From a bacterium (GTDB lineage: Bacteria > Planctomycetota > Planctomycetia > Kolteriales > Kolteriaceae): DNA of 64,000 bases. The stretch lies in NCBI GenBank assembly GCA_019753235.1, contig JAIELF010000056.1, positions 38,542-102,541 of the forward strand. Reading direction: 5' to 3'. This document shows positions 47,059 through 56,154 of the stretch, piece by piece. The notes beneath the pieces were generated by a model. It was given only the letters and a program-made list of their open reading frames with translations. It was not told the origin of the DNA and ran no database searches. Position numbers and translations under genes: made by a program. The first letter of the stretch is position 1; every line of letters starts with the position of its first letter.

Positions 47059-47646
47059 TCAAGCTCCGTGATGGATGGTTGTACCCAGGACATCGAGGAA
47101 ATCGGCCAGCCATCGAGGATGTGCGGGCCACGCGGGCGCCGTCACGAGGTTGCCATCGCGAAGGGACTGGTCCGCCGCCAGCGGGACGAATTCTCCGCCT
47201 GCCATCGTCACCTCGGGCCCGCACGCAGGATACGCCGTCACTCGTCGACCTTCGAGCACGCCGGCCGCTGCCAGCAGCTGTAAGCCATGGCAAATGGCCG
47301 CGATCGGTTTGCCGGCGGCGGCAAACTGCTGCACGAGCTCCAAAACATTCCGGTCGAGCCGAAGGTATTCGGGAGCTCGCCCTCCAGGGACCACCAGGGC
47401 GTGATAATGGTTTGGATCGACATCGGCGAAGGACTGGTTGAGGATGAAACGATGGCCTGGCTTCTCGGAGTAGGTTTGATCCCCTTCGAAATCATGGATA
47501 GCAGTGCGGATCCATTCGCCTGACGCTTTTCCTGGGCAGACCGCATCGACCTGATGCCCCACCGCTTGAAGCGTTTGGAACGGGACCATGATCTCGTAGT
47601 CTTCGCCGAAGTCACCCACGAGGAGGAGGATTCTTTTACCTGCCAT
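47059..47646 (-). CDS. DJ-1/PfpI family protein
   Basis: 195 residues of the class I glutamine-amidotransferase-like fold. [22 protein letters not shown] begins the Rossmann-like core, with the conserved Glu, and [16 protein letters not shown] contains the nucleophilic Cys followed by His. [14 protein letters not shown] is the expected oxyanion/loop region. Members include proteases, glyoxalases and chaperone-like stress proteins, so the specific activity is uncertain. It lies just upstream of the EVE gene on the same strand, suggesting co-expression under stress. No regulatory site was recognised. Confidence 0.9.
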   Translation of the reverse strand: MAGKRILLLVGDFGEDYEIMVPFQTLQAVGHQVDAVCPGKASGEWIRTAIHDFEGDQTYSEKPGHRFILNQSFADVDPNHYHALVVPGGRAPEYLRLDRNVLELVQQFAAAGKPIAAICHGLQLLAAAGVLEGRRVTAYPACGPEVTMAGGEFVPLAADQSLRDGNLVTAPAWPAHPRWLADFLDVLGTTIHHGA

Positions 47647-48352
47647 GAACAGACTCTCCTGGCCCTGGACTCTTACTCATTGGTCGAGCGACCTTCGTTA
47701 TAGTGTTCGATCGACACGCAAGGGACGGCTCGAGGCTTGCTGTAGAACAACTTTCCATTCAAGTTCGCAAAGTTTTCTTTAAGTCACCCAAAGACCCAAC
47801 AAGCAAGCGACTGTCGAGTGATTGACGAAAAGTTTCCCCCATCATCGAAAACCTCAACATTCCGCTCGAAAACAGTCCCTTCGGAGGGAACGTGTGGACT
47901 TGTCGAGGGGAACCGCGTTCAAAGGATCTCCTCTTCGGCACAGGTGTTGCTCTTCCATTTCGTCTGTCAGGCCCAGCAAGTCGCTTGTCCTGACGAAAGG
48001 ACCGATGTCAAACACAAACAAGGGAACTCATCGCTGAACTTGGCTCGATGCGGGAGACTCGTGACGGATTGCTCGAACAACTCGTCCAGTTGGTTTAGAA
48101 CCGTTTTGCGTAAGGTAAGACGTGGGACGAGAAGGGGAGCATGTGACCGAAGCGACTCTTAGAATTGTCGAAGACTGGGGTGTGGGTGAAGCGGTAATCG
48201 GCCGATTTCTCCTGCGTGCTGGCGGACTCGGTCAACGGGTTTGGCCCACACGACGCCCCGGTGGCCGACAGTCGCGGAGCAGGCTGTGCGAAGTTCCCCA
48301 CGGATTGGTTTGAGCACCTAGGAACAAGAACACGTATCCCGTGGGAGGCAGC
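47647..48352. other. Long intergenic region without recognised gene
   Basis: About 700 bp. Frames on both strands are short and without protein-like composition. The signature sequences expected of RNase P RNA, SRP RNA or tmRNA were not seen. It presumably contains the promoters of the DJ-1/EVE operon and of the FlgM-like gene; an unknown RNA cannot be excluded. Confidence 0.5.
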
Positions 48353-48628
48353 ATGAACTCATTCCAAGGCCCCGGTTCTTCCTTCTGGTCCCGACCATCC
48401 CGGGCCAGCAATTCCGTAACGCTTGCCGGTGTGGGGCTTTCTCCTTCGGCCGAACCAGAGGCCCCGATGCCGACCTTTTCTGCCCAGATGCACCAGCTCC
48501 CGGAAGATCGCAAGCAGCTCATCTTTCGCATTCGTCGCCAGATTGCCGAGAATCGCTACGACTCGACCGACAAGCTCGAATTGGCGCTCGACCGCATGTT
48601 TCGGCGGATCGATGCCGACCGTCGCTAA
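48353..48628 (+). CDS. Small FlgM-like (anti-sigma-28 C-terminal domain) protein
   Basis: 91 residues, ATG at 48353 with GGAGGC close upstream. The first half is Ser/Pro-rich and likely disordered. The C-terminal 45 residues form two helices, KQLIFRIRRQIAENRYDST and KLELALDRMFRRI, that match the FlgM sigma-28-binding C-terminus (I..I..G.Y.....iA..m). FlgM-like proteins block FliA in flagellated bacteria. No flagellar gene is in the window, so the target is unproven; the assignment is by visual resemblance. It precedes the TIM-barrel gene by 217 bases. Confidence 0.6.
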   Translation: MNSFQGPGSSFWSRPSRASNSVTLAGVGLSPSAEPEAPMPTFSAQMHQLPEDRKQLIFRIRRQIAENRYDSTDKLELALDRMFRRIDADRR

Positions 48629-48845
48629 TCTCGCCCGCCGAGGTTACCACTCGCTGGGATGGTAAACTCGGCAAACCAGCGTGGGCGAAGGTATCACGAA
48701 ATCTCTTCTACTTTCGAAACTGCAAGGATTGGGCTTTTTTCGATTTTCCCTCTCGGCTATTGCCCCTCTGGATTGGGTAGGTCGATGTTGTCCGAATCCC
48801 CGCGAAGGCTCAGGGGGTTCGCGACTGCTGGGAGGCGAAAACGCC

Positions 48846-49643
48846 ATGGAAGTTGCTTGCTCCACACTCTGTTTTACACGTGAGCCCCTCGTGACAGCGC
48901 TTCGTTTGATGGCGGAGCTCGAATTCAGCAAGGTCGACTTAGCGATTGCCGATGGTAGTCCGCACGTTTCGACCGATGCGCTGGTCGCCAGCCCCACCAC
49001 GGTCATCAATGAACTCAAGCTCGGCCCCACGATGGCGGTCGCCGCCATCACGTTACGAACTGCAAGAACGGGTGAAGCTCTCGACGAATGCGTCGATGCC
49101 GCCTCTCACATGGCCAAACAGATGGCCACGCCCGTTCTCGTGTTGGAAGCAGCCCCCACTGGAACACACGTCGACGACGAAATCGCTCGGCTTAAGCGAC
49201 TGGTCCGCGTGGCCGCCCGCCATGGAGCGACCGTCACCATCACCACCCGCACCGGCACTTTGGCCGAGGATCCGGAGATGTGCGTTGCTCTCTGCGAGCA
49301 CGTAGAGGGCCTGGCGTTGACGCTAGATCCCAGCCACTTCGTCTGCGGGCCCCATCAAAACAAACCGTACGAAGAGGTCTTTGCCTACGTTCAGCACACG
49401 CATCTGCGCGACACGGGTCGGCGATTCGACCAACTGCAGGTGAAAGTCGGTGCCGGCGAAATCGAGTATGGCAAAATCATCAGCTCTCTTTGCCGATTCG
49501 GCTACCAGGGTGGGTTGACCGTCGCCATGGAAGACCAGCTTGCCCCCACCGATATGGACGTGATGGCCGAGGCACGAAAGCTTCGTTTGTTGTTAGAGAG
49601 CTATCTCATCCAACGGGACTCTTCCCTCTTCCGAGCGGCTTAA
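48846..49643 (+). CDS. Sugar phosphate isomerase/epimerase-like TIM-barrel protein
   Basis: About 265 residues. A xylose isomerase-like/AP endonuclease 2 TIM barrel is suggested by VACSTLCFTREP at the start, LVLEAAPTGTHV, VTITTRTGTLAEDPE, LALTLDPSHFVCGP (metal site Asp/His region), YVQHTHLRDTG and VGAGEIEYGKIISSLCRFGYQGGLTV. ATG at 48846 is preceded by GGAGGCG. Members isomerise or epimerise sugars and inosose-type compounds. No sugar-catabolic neighbours narrow the substrate. Convergent with the GT39 gene. Confidence 0.85.
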   Translation: MEVACSTLCFTREPLVTALRLMAELEFSKVDLAIADGSPHVSTDALVASPTTVINELKLGPTMAVAAITLRTARTGEALDECVDAASHMAKQMATPVLVLEAAPTGTHVDDEIARLKRLVRVAARHGATVTITTRTGTLAEDPEMCVALCEHVEGLALTLDPSHFVCGPHQNKPYEEVFAYVQHTHLRDTGRRFDQLQVKVGAGEIEYGKIISSLCRFGYQGGLTVAMEDQLAPTDMDVMAEARKLRLLLESYLIQRDSSLFRAA

Positions 49644-49687
49644 GGCCGACCGGTTTTCGGCAGAACGATGCGAGAAACGGGGCCCAG

Positions 49688-51208
49688 CTAGTTCGGCTCC
49701 GTTTTCATGGAGCGGGCTACTTGGCCCGGAACGAGACGTAGAAAAACGACATCGTTTACCCGGGCAATCTCCTCCATCTCATATCGAAGCAACTCGGGCG
49801 TGCTCGATCGGCTCGCCTGCTGCAACTCCTCTAAATACGAATCATGCACGAGCGCGAAGAGAGCTGTCCCCGCGTCGGTTGCTCGGGCGGATAGCTCCTC
49901 TCGGCTCATCACCGCCTGCACTTTTCTCTGGGCATAAAAGCAGGTCGCCACCGGATAAATGCTTCGCCGACCCGACTCGGTCTGTAGCGTCAACACGCGA
50001 GCCTGTTCGGGAACGTATGACGCCACCAAAGGTCCGATTCGGCGAAGCTCCGATTCATGCTCCTTGGTGGCGGGCGTCAGGGAAAGGACGGCGCCACTGA
50101 TCACGGCCAAGAGAATGGAAACCAGCATGATGGATAACGGCTGTTTCGAAAGGGTCAGCTTCGGCGCCAAGCACTCGACGGCCAGCAGCGAAGCAGCAGG
50201 ATAGATGGGAACCAGGTACCAACTCCACTTGGCCCATGCGAACGAAAGAAGAATCGGGGGGACCAGTAGCCAGCACCAGCATAGGACAAACATCGCATCC
50301 CGTTTTTGCCGGATCAAACCGACGGTTGACCCTACTGCCAGCAACAAAAGCGGTATCCCCCAGGAAGCCCGTTTGCGAATGAGGTAGTCGAGGTAGTACG
50401 TGGCAGGGGCCCCGGGGGCGTTGGACTCGGGGTAGATGTCTTCAAAGAACTGCGTGAAATGCCGATTCACGTAGTCGTGCAGAAAGAGATCGCCGTGCTG
50501 ATGCCACTGCTGCCAATGCCAAGGGACAGCCATCGCCACGCCGATGATGCCGCTGGCCCACCAGGAAGTCTGAAAGAGCGGGCGAAAGTCTCTCGCGACG
50601 ATCATGGCCGCGAACTGGATGAGATAAGCCAGGCCTGCTGCCATCCCTTTGGTCATCAATCCCAAACCGAAGACAAAGCCCGCCACAAGATGCCAACGAC
50701 CTCGCTGGTGGCCCGCCAAGAACAGTGCCAACTGACAGGCTAGAAAGAACGCGATCGGCACGTCCATTTGCCCGCGGATGGCGTATCGGCCAAAGTCGGG
50801 CCACGCCAACAGGAGCGTTCCAGCAGAGATGCCCCACGTCGGGCCCCACCGTCGAGCCGACCATCCGGTGATGAGGCCGACCGTTGCCAATCCGCACACG
50901 AAAGAAAAGAGCCGAGCCGATGCCTCGTGTATTCCGAGGAGATGATAGGCCGCGACGGTGACCCAAAAGTAGAGGGGCGGCTTGTGGAACCAAACGTCAC
51001 CATTCCAGTGAATAGTGAAGGGATCGGTCGAGAGGTAGAGATCCCGGCTCATCTCGGCGTACCAGGCTTCGTCCCAATGACGAAGCGGGTCGATCACGAT
51101 TCGTGGCAACCAAAATAAGATCGCCAACAAGAGCGTGCTTGCCAGTGCAAAAAGCAACTCGGCACGCGAACAGACGATGCCGGCGTTGGGCGGGGCGACG
51201 GAGGTCAT
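49688..51208 (-). CDS. GT39/ArnT-like membrane glycosyltransferase
   Basis: About 506 residues. The first membrane helix (LLFALASTLLLAILFWLP) is followed by the periplasmic motif RHWDEAWYAEMSRDLY, in which the Asp-Glu pair is the catalytic signature of polyprenyl-phosphate sugar transferases. About ten further hydrophobic helices follow, then a soluble C-terminal region of about 130 residues. It probably transfers a sugar from a polyprenyl carrier to a protein or lipid at the periplasmic face. ATG at 51208 was chosen; TTG codons upstream are less likely. The downstream neighbour on the same strand is absent, as it converges with the TIM-barrel gene. Confidence 0.88.
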   Translation of the reverse strand: MTSVAPPNAGIVCSRAELLFALASTLLLAILFWLPRIVIDPLRHWDEAWYAEMSRDLYLSTDPFTIHWNGDVWFHKPPLYFWVTVAAYHLLGIHEASARLFSFVCGLATVGLITGWSARRWGPTWGISAGTLLLAWPDFGRYAIRGQMDVPIAFFLACQLALFLAGHQRGRWHLVAGFVFGLGLMTKGMAAGLAYLIQFAAMIVARDFRPLFQTSWWASGIIGVAMAVPWHWQQWHQHGDLFLHDYVNRHFTQFFEDIYPESNAPGAPATYYLDYLIRKRASWGIPLLLLAVGSTVGLIRQKRDAMFVLCWCWLLVPPILLSFAWAKWSWYLVPIYPAASLLAVECLAPKLTLSKQPLSIMLVSILLAVISGAVLSLTPATKEHESELRRIGPLVASYVPEQARVLTLQTESGRRSIYPVATCFYAQRKVQAVMSREELSARATDAGTALFALVHDSYLEELQQASRSSTPELLRYEMEEIARVNDVVFLRLVPGQVARSMKTEPN

Positions 51209-51282
51209 CCGTTTGCTCTCTGTCAACAAAACCCCATGCCGAGCGAGGCCTGCCGAGCGGCCCGCCAGGTTTCTTTACGTCG

Positions 51283-54200
51283 TCACGATCCCTCGGACTT
51301 TTGCTCGCCATCAGTCGGCTTCTTCGGCGTCTTAGGCGTCTCGGGGCCTTTTTTGTGATGCTCAAAAAGAGCCTTCAATTCGCCAAAAGAGTGGAGATCT
51401 TGCTGGCCGGCGATCTTCTCGTCGGTCAACTTAATGGGTGGCTTTTTTTCTTTCGGAGCGGCCGAGATGATCCGCGGGCCTTGGTCGGCCCTCTGTTGAC
51501 CACGCTGACGATCTTGACCTCGTCCCTGCCCACGGCGTTGGTCGTGCTGACCTTGCCGTTGGTGATACTGGCCACCACCGCCGTCCCGCTGACCCTGCTG
51601 TCCCTGGCGAGGTTGGCCCGGACGACCCTGTCCACCTTGCCCACCCTGAGGCTGTCGGCGCTCCTGGGGAGGCTGATCCCGTCGATCTTGTCGAGGAGGT
51701 CTCTCTTGCTCGCCGGTCGCACCTCCCTGATGGGACGATGATTCGTGCTCGTGCTCTCCTTCTCGTCCGGGCCGGCCCCCACGCCGACCGCGCGGCCCAC
51801 GGGGTACTCGTGGCCGCTCGGGGTCCATCATCGACAGCGACACCCGTCGGCGTTGCATATCCACATTGAGGACCCATATCGTCACCACGTCGCCGACACT
51901 CACGACGTCGTGAGGACTCCGAATGAAGCGGTCGGCCACCTCGCTGATATGGACCAGACCACTGTCTTTCAGACCAATGTCCACGAAAACGCCGAAGTCG
52001 ACCACATTGAGGACCGTCCCCTTTAACTCCATTCCCGATTGCAGATCCTCGATTCGAAGAATCCCGGTTTTGAAGATAGGCTTGGGAAGATCTTCGCGCG
52101 GGTCGCGGCCTGGCCGAACAAGATTGTCCAGGATGTCGCGAACCGTCGGCTCGCCGGCGCCGGCTCGCTCGGCCAGGAGAGGGATCGGGATCTCCTCAAG
52201 CTTGGCCGCCAACACCTGCGGATCGACCCGGCCCTGGTCATCGAGCGTGAGCCCCAACAGTTCGAGCATCTTTTGCGCGACGGCGTAGCTTTCGGGATGG
52301 ATCCAGGTGCTATCGAGAAGATTGTCTCCACCGACAATCTTGAGGAAGCCGGCCGCCTGCGTGAAGGTTTCTGGCCCGATACCCGACACTTCTTTGATTT
52401 GGTCGCGGGCAGTGAATCGGCCATGCTGCTTGCGGTAGTCTGCAAGATTCTTGGCCCGCAACTGATTCAATCCCGAGACGTATCGGAGAAGCGGAACACT
52501 GGCAGTATTCAAATCGACGCCGACGTAATTGACGCACGACTCGACGACTTCGCTCAACGATTCCTTCAACATGCGGGGATTGATGTCGTGCTGATAGAGA
52601 CCGACGCCGATATTCTGCGGATCGATTTTCACGAGTTCTGATAGCGGATCTTGCAGTCTTCGACCGATCGAAATCGTTCCTCGCAATGTCGCATCAAACT
52701 CGGGGAACTCTTCTCGGCCGACCGTGCTGGTGGAGTAAACACTGGCACCCGCTTCGTTGACGATCACATAGGGAACATTGATCATTCCCTCGGCAATCAT
52801 CTCCGCAATCAGTTCTTCGGTCTCTCGACACGCGGTACCGTTACCGATCGCCAAGACATCGATGCGATGTTGGTTGCAAAGCTCGGCAAGCAGCTTCTTC
52901 GATCGATCGCGTCGCGAGATATTCGCTTCCTCGGCCATCGGCGACTTAGCGGGCTTCGGCTTGGGTTCATCGAAGATTCCAGGAGGAGGAATAACGATGC
53001 CAAACCAAGCAGGCCTTCGGCGAGGAGGTTTTTTCGGTTGATCACCCCGGTGCTTGGGATGAATCGGAGCATTGGCGCCGCCGACGAATCCCCCTTGCGT
53101 AATCTCTTGCCAATCCTTGGTGATTTCCGCTTCGAGACCATGGTCCTCGGCAGACTCGCCGTCTGTCGAGCGGTGCACCGAATCTGCTGACAGGACGGGA
53201 GGATCCTCGCCCGGATCCCCTTCGGAGCCTGCCGATGCAATTTCGGATGCCTGCTCGATCCGGTCGACTTGGTGGACAGGCGATTCCTCGGCTTCTTCTT
53301 CGTCCGAGCCTTCCTCGCCGTCGGGAGCCTCGGCCACCGCGACACCCGCCCCCTTTTTCTTCGGCTTCTTTTTTCGCTTCAGGTGTGGAAAGATCGTCCC
53401 TTGATCGATCAAGTTGCCGATCTCGTCGAGAATGGTCCACTTACATCCGGTCTTGTAACCAGGATCGATCGCTAGAATACGTTTGCCATGCACCGGGGGC
53501 TGGAGCAACAGATTTCGAAGATTCCGAGCGAAGACGTCGACCGCGTGTCCTTCGGCCCATTCGGTGATCTCGCCGCGAACTTCTCGATCAAGGCTTCGGA
53601 CCAGCAATCGATCGATGGCGTCGGCGACGCACTTCTCCATGAGATCGCGATGCGGATGAGTTTCGAGTTCAAGCCTTTCCTTGATCCCAAAAAGGATGTG
53701 CTCTCGATCGAAATCAAGCTTGACCTTTAAGACACCGCGACGTTCGCCCCGGTTGATGGCAAGAATGCGGTGTGGGGGAACGTGACGAATCGGTTCTTCG
53801 TAGCGGAAGTAGTTGCGGAACTCGTCGAGACCCGGTTGCGGCCCGGGTTCGTTCGATTCCACCATCTCGGCATTGGCGGCTCGGACGGTTTGCAGAATTC
53901 CGTTCCAGAGAATTCCCCGGGCGATCTGGCGAACCTCGGCATCTTCGGAGATCTTCTCCGCCAGGATATGTTGCAATCCGGTGAGAATCTCTTCTTCCGT
54001 GGCGAGTTGCTTGTCGGGATTGACAACGCCCGGGAGGATCTCTGCCAAGTTTCGGACTGCTTCATCGCGAGTCCAGATGGCGTCGGCCAACGGACCCAAA
54101 CCCTTCTCTCGCGCGATGGTCGCGAGCGTCTGCTTTTTCGGCTTGAACGGGAGATAAAGATCTTCGAGACGTTTTGACGTGTCGGCCCGTTCGATGGCGG

Positions 54201-54480
54201 TGCGGAGTTCGTCGGTAATCGTCCCCTGGGCTTCAAGTGTCCGCAGGATCGTCTGCCGACGCTCGGCCAACTGGCGAAGCTGACCGACGCGATGTTGAAT
54301 CGCGCGGATCTGTTCTTCGTCGAGCCCGCCGGTCACTTCTTTTCGGTAACGGGTGATAAAGGGTACGGTATTGCCCGAATCGAGCAACTCGACGACCGCG
54401 GCCACTTGAACCTTGCGTAGTTGCAGGTCTTGGGCGAGTCGGCCTAGATCAATGACAGGAGCTTCCATCAACAGCACCAT
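51283..54480 (-). CDS. tex: Tex-type RNA-binding protein with large insertion and RGG-like tail
   Basis: About 1065 residues, against about 770 for typical Tex. Domain order: N-terminal helical region (VPFITRYRKEVTGGLDEEQI), YqgF/RNase H-like domain (RILAIDPGYKTGCKW then VLAIGNGTACRETEELI), helix-hairpin-helix (DLNTASVPLLRYVSGLNQLRAK, FTARDQIKEVSGIGPETFTQAAGFL) and an S1 RNA-binding domain (LKGTVLNVVDFGVFVDIGLKDSGLVHISE). The YqgF domain is interrupted by about 150 mostly charged, acidic and Pro-rich residues (nucleotides about 52930-53385). The C-terminus is an Arg/Gly/Gln-rich tail (about 51450-51815). Start could be ATG 54480 or 54468; the frame is open further upstream. Role: nucleic-acid-associated, perhaps transcription/RNA quality. 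Confidence 0.9.
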   Translation of the reverse strand: MVLLMEAPVIDLGRLAQDLQLRKVQVAAVVELLDSGNTVPFITRYRKEVTGGLDEEQIRAIQHRVGQLRQLAERRQTILRTLEAQGTITDELRTAIERADTSKRLEDLYLPFKPKKQTLATIAREKGLGPLADAIWTRDEAVRNLAEILPGVVNPDKQLATEEEILTGLQHILAEKISEDAEVRQIARGILWNGILQTVRAANAEMVESNEPGPQPGLDEFRNYFRYEEPIRHVPPHRILAINRGERRGVLKVKLDFDREHILFGIKERLELETHPHRDLMEKCVADAIDRLLVRSLDREVRGEITEWAEGHAVDVFARNLRNLLLQPPVHGKRILAIDPGYKTGCKWTILDEIGNLIDQGTIFPHLKRKKKPKKKGAGVAVAEAPDGEEGSDEEEAEESPVHQVDRIEQASEIASAGSEGDPGEDPPVLSADSVHRSTDGESAEDHGLEAEITKDWQEITQGGFVGGANAPIHPKHRGDQPKKPPRRRPAWFGIVIPPPGIFDEPKPKPAKSPMAEEANISRRDRSKKLLAELCNQHRIDVLAIGNGTACRETEELIAEMIAEGMINVPYVIVNEAGASVYSTSTVGREEFPEFDATLRGTISIGRRLQDPLSELVKIDPQNIGVGLYQHDINPRMLKESLSEVVESCVNYVGVDLNTASVPLLRYVSGLNQLRAKNLADYRKQHGRFTARDQIKEVSGIGPETFTQAAGFLKIVGGDNLLDSTWIHPESYAVAQKMLELLGLTLDDQGRVDPQVLAAKLEEIPIPLLAERAGAGEPTVRDILDNLVRPGRDPREDLPKPIFKTGILRIEDLQSGMELKGTVLNVVDFGVFVDIGLKDSGLVHISEVADRFIRSPHDVVSVGDVVTIWVLNVDMQRRRVSLSMMDPERPRVPRGPRGRRGGRPGREGEHEHESSSHQGGATGEQERPPRQDRRDQPPQERRQPQGGQGGQGRPGQPRQGQQGQRDGGGGQYHQRQGQHDQRRGQGRGQDRQRGQQRADQGPRIISAAPKEKKPPIKLTDEKIAGQQDLHSFGELKALFEHHKKGPETPKTPKKPTDGEQKSEGS

Positions 54481-54912
54481 CCGGTTGAAAGACCAGAAGA
54501 TCCCCCTTCGCTTCCCATCGATCGACCTCGTGGAAGCGACGGAGAATGTATCTCCCAGTCCTCGTTGGGTTGTCTCTTGCCCATCCAGACGACCTGGCGG
54601 GCTTCCCTCTATCCTATTATTCCACGCGAGAAGGGCTGGCATCCCGAGAGAAGCTCGTCGAGAACCACTCGATACGGATCTCGCCGAACCTCGCGATACG
54701 CTGAAACCTTCTTGCGTTCTTTGGTCGATCCAACAAACCTATTCTCGTGAGCGAACGCCGTTTATGCAACCTAACTTCGTGAACGATCGCCTACGCAGAT
54801 GAAACCTCGTTAACATCTAAAGAACTGGCCGACAACTTGACGCAGGCTACGATGCTTGGAGTGTTTTCTTTCGCACGCTTGCACGAACGAATCAGAGAGG
54901 ATCAGAATTGTG

Positions 54913-55605
54913 ATGGACTCGCCGGCCGGCTTGAACGCTCCTGCTCCTTCCTTGACGCCGATCCAACGGAGAATCTTGGGGGTGTTGGTCGAAAAGGCGA
55001 TCACGACGCCCGATGCTTATCCACTCACCTCGAATGCCACCATCACTGCGTGTAACCAAAAGAGCAACCGCGAGCCGACGACCAATTACCAAGCACATGA
55101 AGTCGATGAGGCGTTGATCGATCTGAAGCCGATGGGATTGGTCTTTCAGGTCTTTGCCGCCACGGGTCGAACGGAACGCTGGAAGCACAACCTTCGCGAG
55201 GCATGGGGCCTTGAACGGCCTCATCTTTCCGTCTTGGCCGAGCTTTTTCTTCGTGGAACGCAGACCGAAGGGGATCTCCGAGCGCGGGCAAGTCGCATGG
55301 CGCCGTTGGCCAGTCTGGAAGAGCTTCGCGCCGTTTTACAGGGATTGGCCGAGCGCGGTTTCGTCAAGAAGCTCTCGGCCGAGGGTCGCAAGCGGGGCGT
55401 GGTCTGGGGGCATCTATGCGTTACAGAGCGTGAACGCGAAGCTCTCGAAAACTACGTGGATGATGACGACGAAGAAAGCGACAGCCCGGTCCGATCCACA
55501 GGCTCTTCCGCGACCACCGGCATCAAAGAATTACTCGAACGGATCGATCAGCTCGAAGCGCGCGTGGCGCAGCTCGAATCCATTGTTGAAAAAGTGACAA
55601 CCTAG
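54913..55605 (+). CDS. YceH family protein (DUF480)
   Basis: About 230 residues. The DUF480 winged-helix pair is recognisable: TPIQRRILGVLVEKAITTPDAYPLT, ITACNQKSNREPTTNY, VDEALIDLKPMGLV, RTERWKHNLREAW and LSVLAELFLRGTQTEGDLRARASRM. An acidic linker (DDDDEES) and a C-terminal heptad coil (ELLERIDQLEARVAQLESIVEKV) follow. ATG at 54913 sits directly after a GTG at 54910, with AGAGAGGATC upstream. The frame is open further 5', but the family begins near here. Function is unknown; a DNA-binding role is inferred from the fold. Confidence 0.9.
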   Translation: MDSPAGLNAPAPSLTPIQRRILGVLVEKAITTPDAYPLTSNATITACNQKSNREPTTNYQAHEVDEALIDLKPMGLVFQVFAATGRTERWKHNLREAWGLERPHLSVLAELFLRGTQTEGDLRARASRMAPLASLEELRAVLQGLAERGFVKKLSAEGRKRGVVWGHLCVTEREREALENYVDDDDEESDSPVRSTGSSATTGIKELLERIDQLEARVAQLESIVEKVTT

Positions 55606-55663
55606 CGCGTTTTCGTCATTGGGGTCGCCCGACACCGTGAAACGGAAGTGGACGGAATCTGAA

Positions 55664-55912
55664 TTAGACTTCGTACGCTTGGCAGAACTGGCTGACACAA
55701 CGGTACTTTTCGAGGTCTTTCTCTTCGACGAGGGCAACCATTCCCGATCGACACTTCGTCTTTCCAAAAAGTTGGGTGACGAGGGCTTGATCACTGAGGA
55801 GCGTGGGGCGCTTGGTCACCATCACCAGATGGTTCGCCGAGGGCCGAGCCAGTCGCTCTGCCTCGAACCATTTCTTCGAAACTCGACTCATCACGCTTCG
55901 TTTGATGGCCAT
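55664..55912 (-). CDS. Small hypothetical protein
   Basis: 82 residues on the minus strand. Codon third positions look like neighbouring genes, and the composition is protein-like (LARPSANHLVMVTKRPTLLSD, ALVTQLFGKTKCRSGMVALVEEKD), with Cys residues near the end. It is not recognised as a family. No clear ribosome site precedes the ATG. The overlapping plus-strand frame at 55619-56146 looks less natural. It lies between yceH and the homocysteine methyltransferase gene. Confidence 0.5.
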   Translation of the reverse strand: MAIKRSVMSRVSKKWFEAERLARPSANHLVMVTKRPTLLSDQALVTQLFGKTKCRSGMVALVEEKDLEKYRCVSQFCQAYEV

Positions 55913-56154
55913 GCCACACCGTTCCCATGTTGTTCGCGCGGAATTGTTCGGTCCGCGATCTTGCAGCCAGGATCGATCGACCTGCCGATCCCGGGTCTAA
56001 TGTTCTATGGCGTTCCCCCCTCCCGCGACCAGCCCCCCTCCCCTGAACCGAAGGCGAATCTCCATCTGGGGCCGATGGGGCTGGGAATCCCTCGTTCTTC
56101 CGGCCCAAAGGCAAAGTTCCGTAAAAAGACGTCGGCGGGACAATAAAAGGGTGG

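Noticed and set aside
47818..48162. Plus-strand frame of 114 codons in the long intergenic region
   Set aside because: Ser/Arg-rich composition, no ribosome site and no family resemblance.
55619..56146. Plus-strand frame of 175 codons downstream of yceH
   Set aside because: The second half is low-complexity Pro/Ser-rich and overlaps a more protein-like minus-strand frame; no ribosome site was seen.
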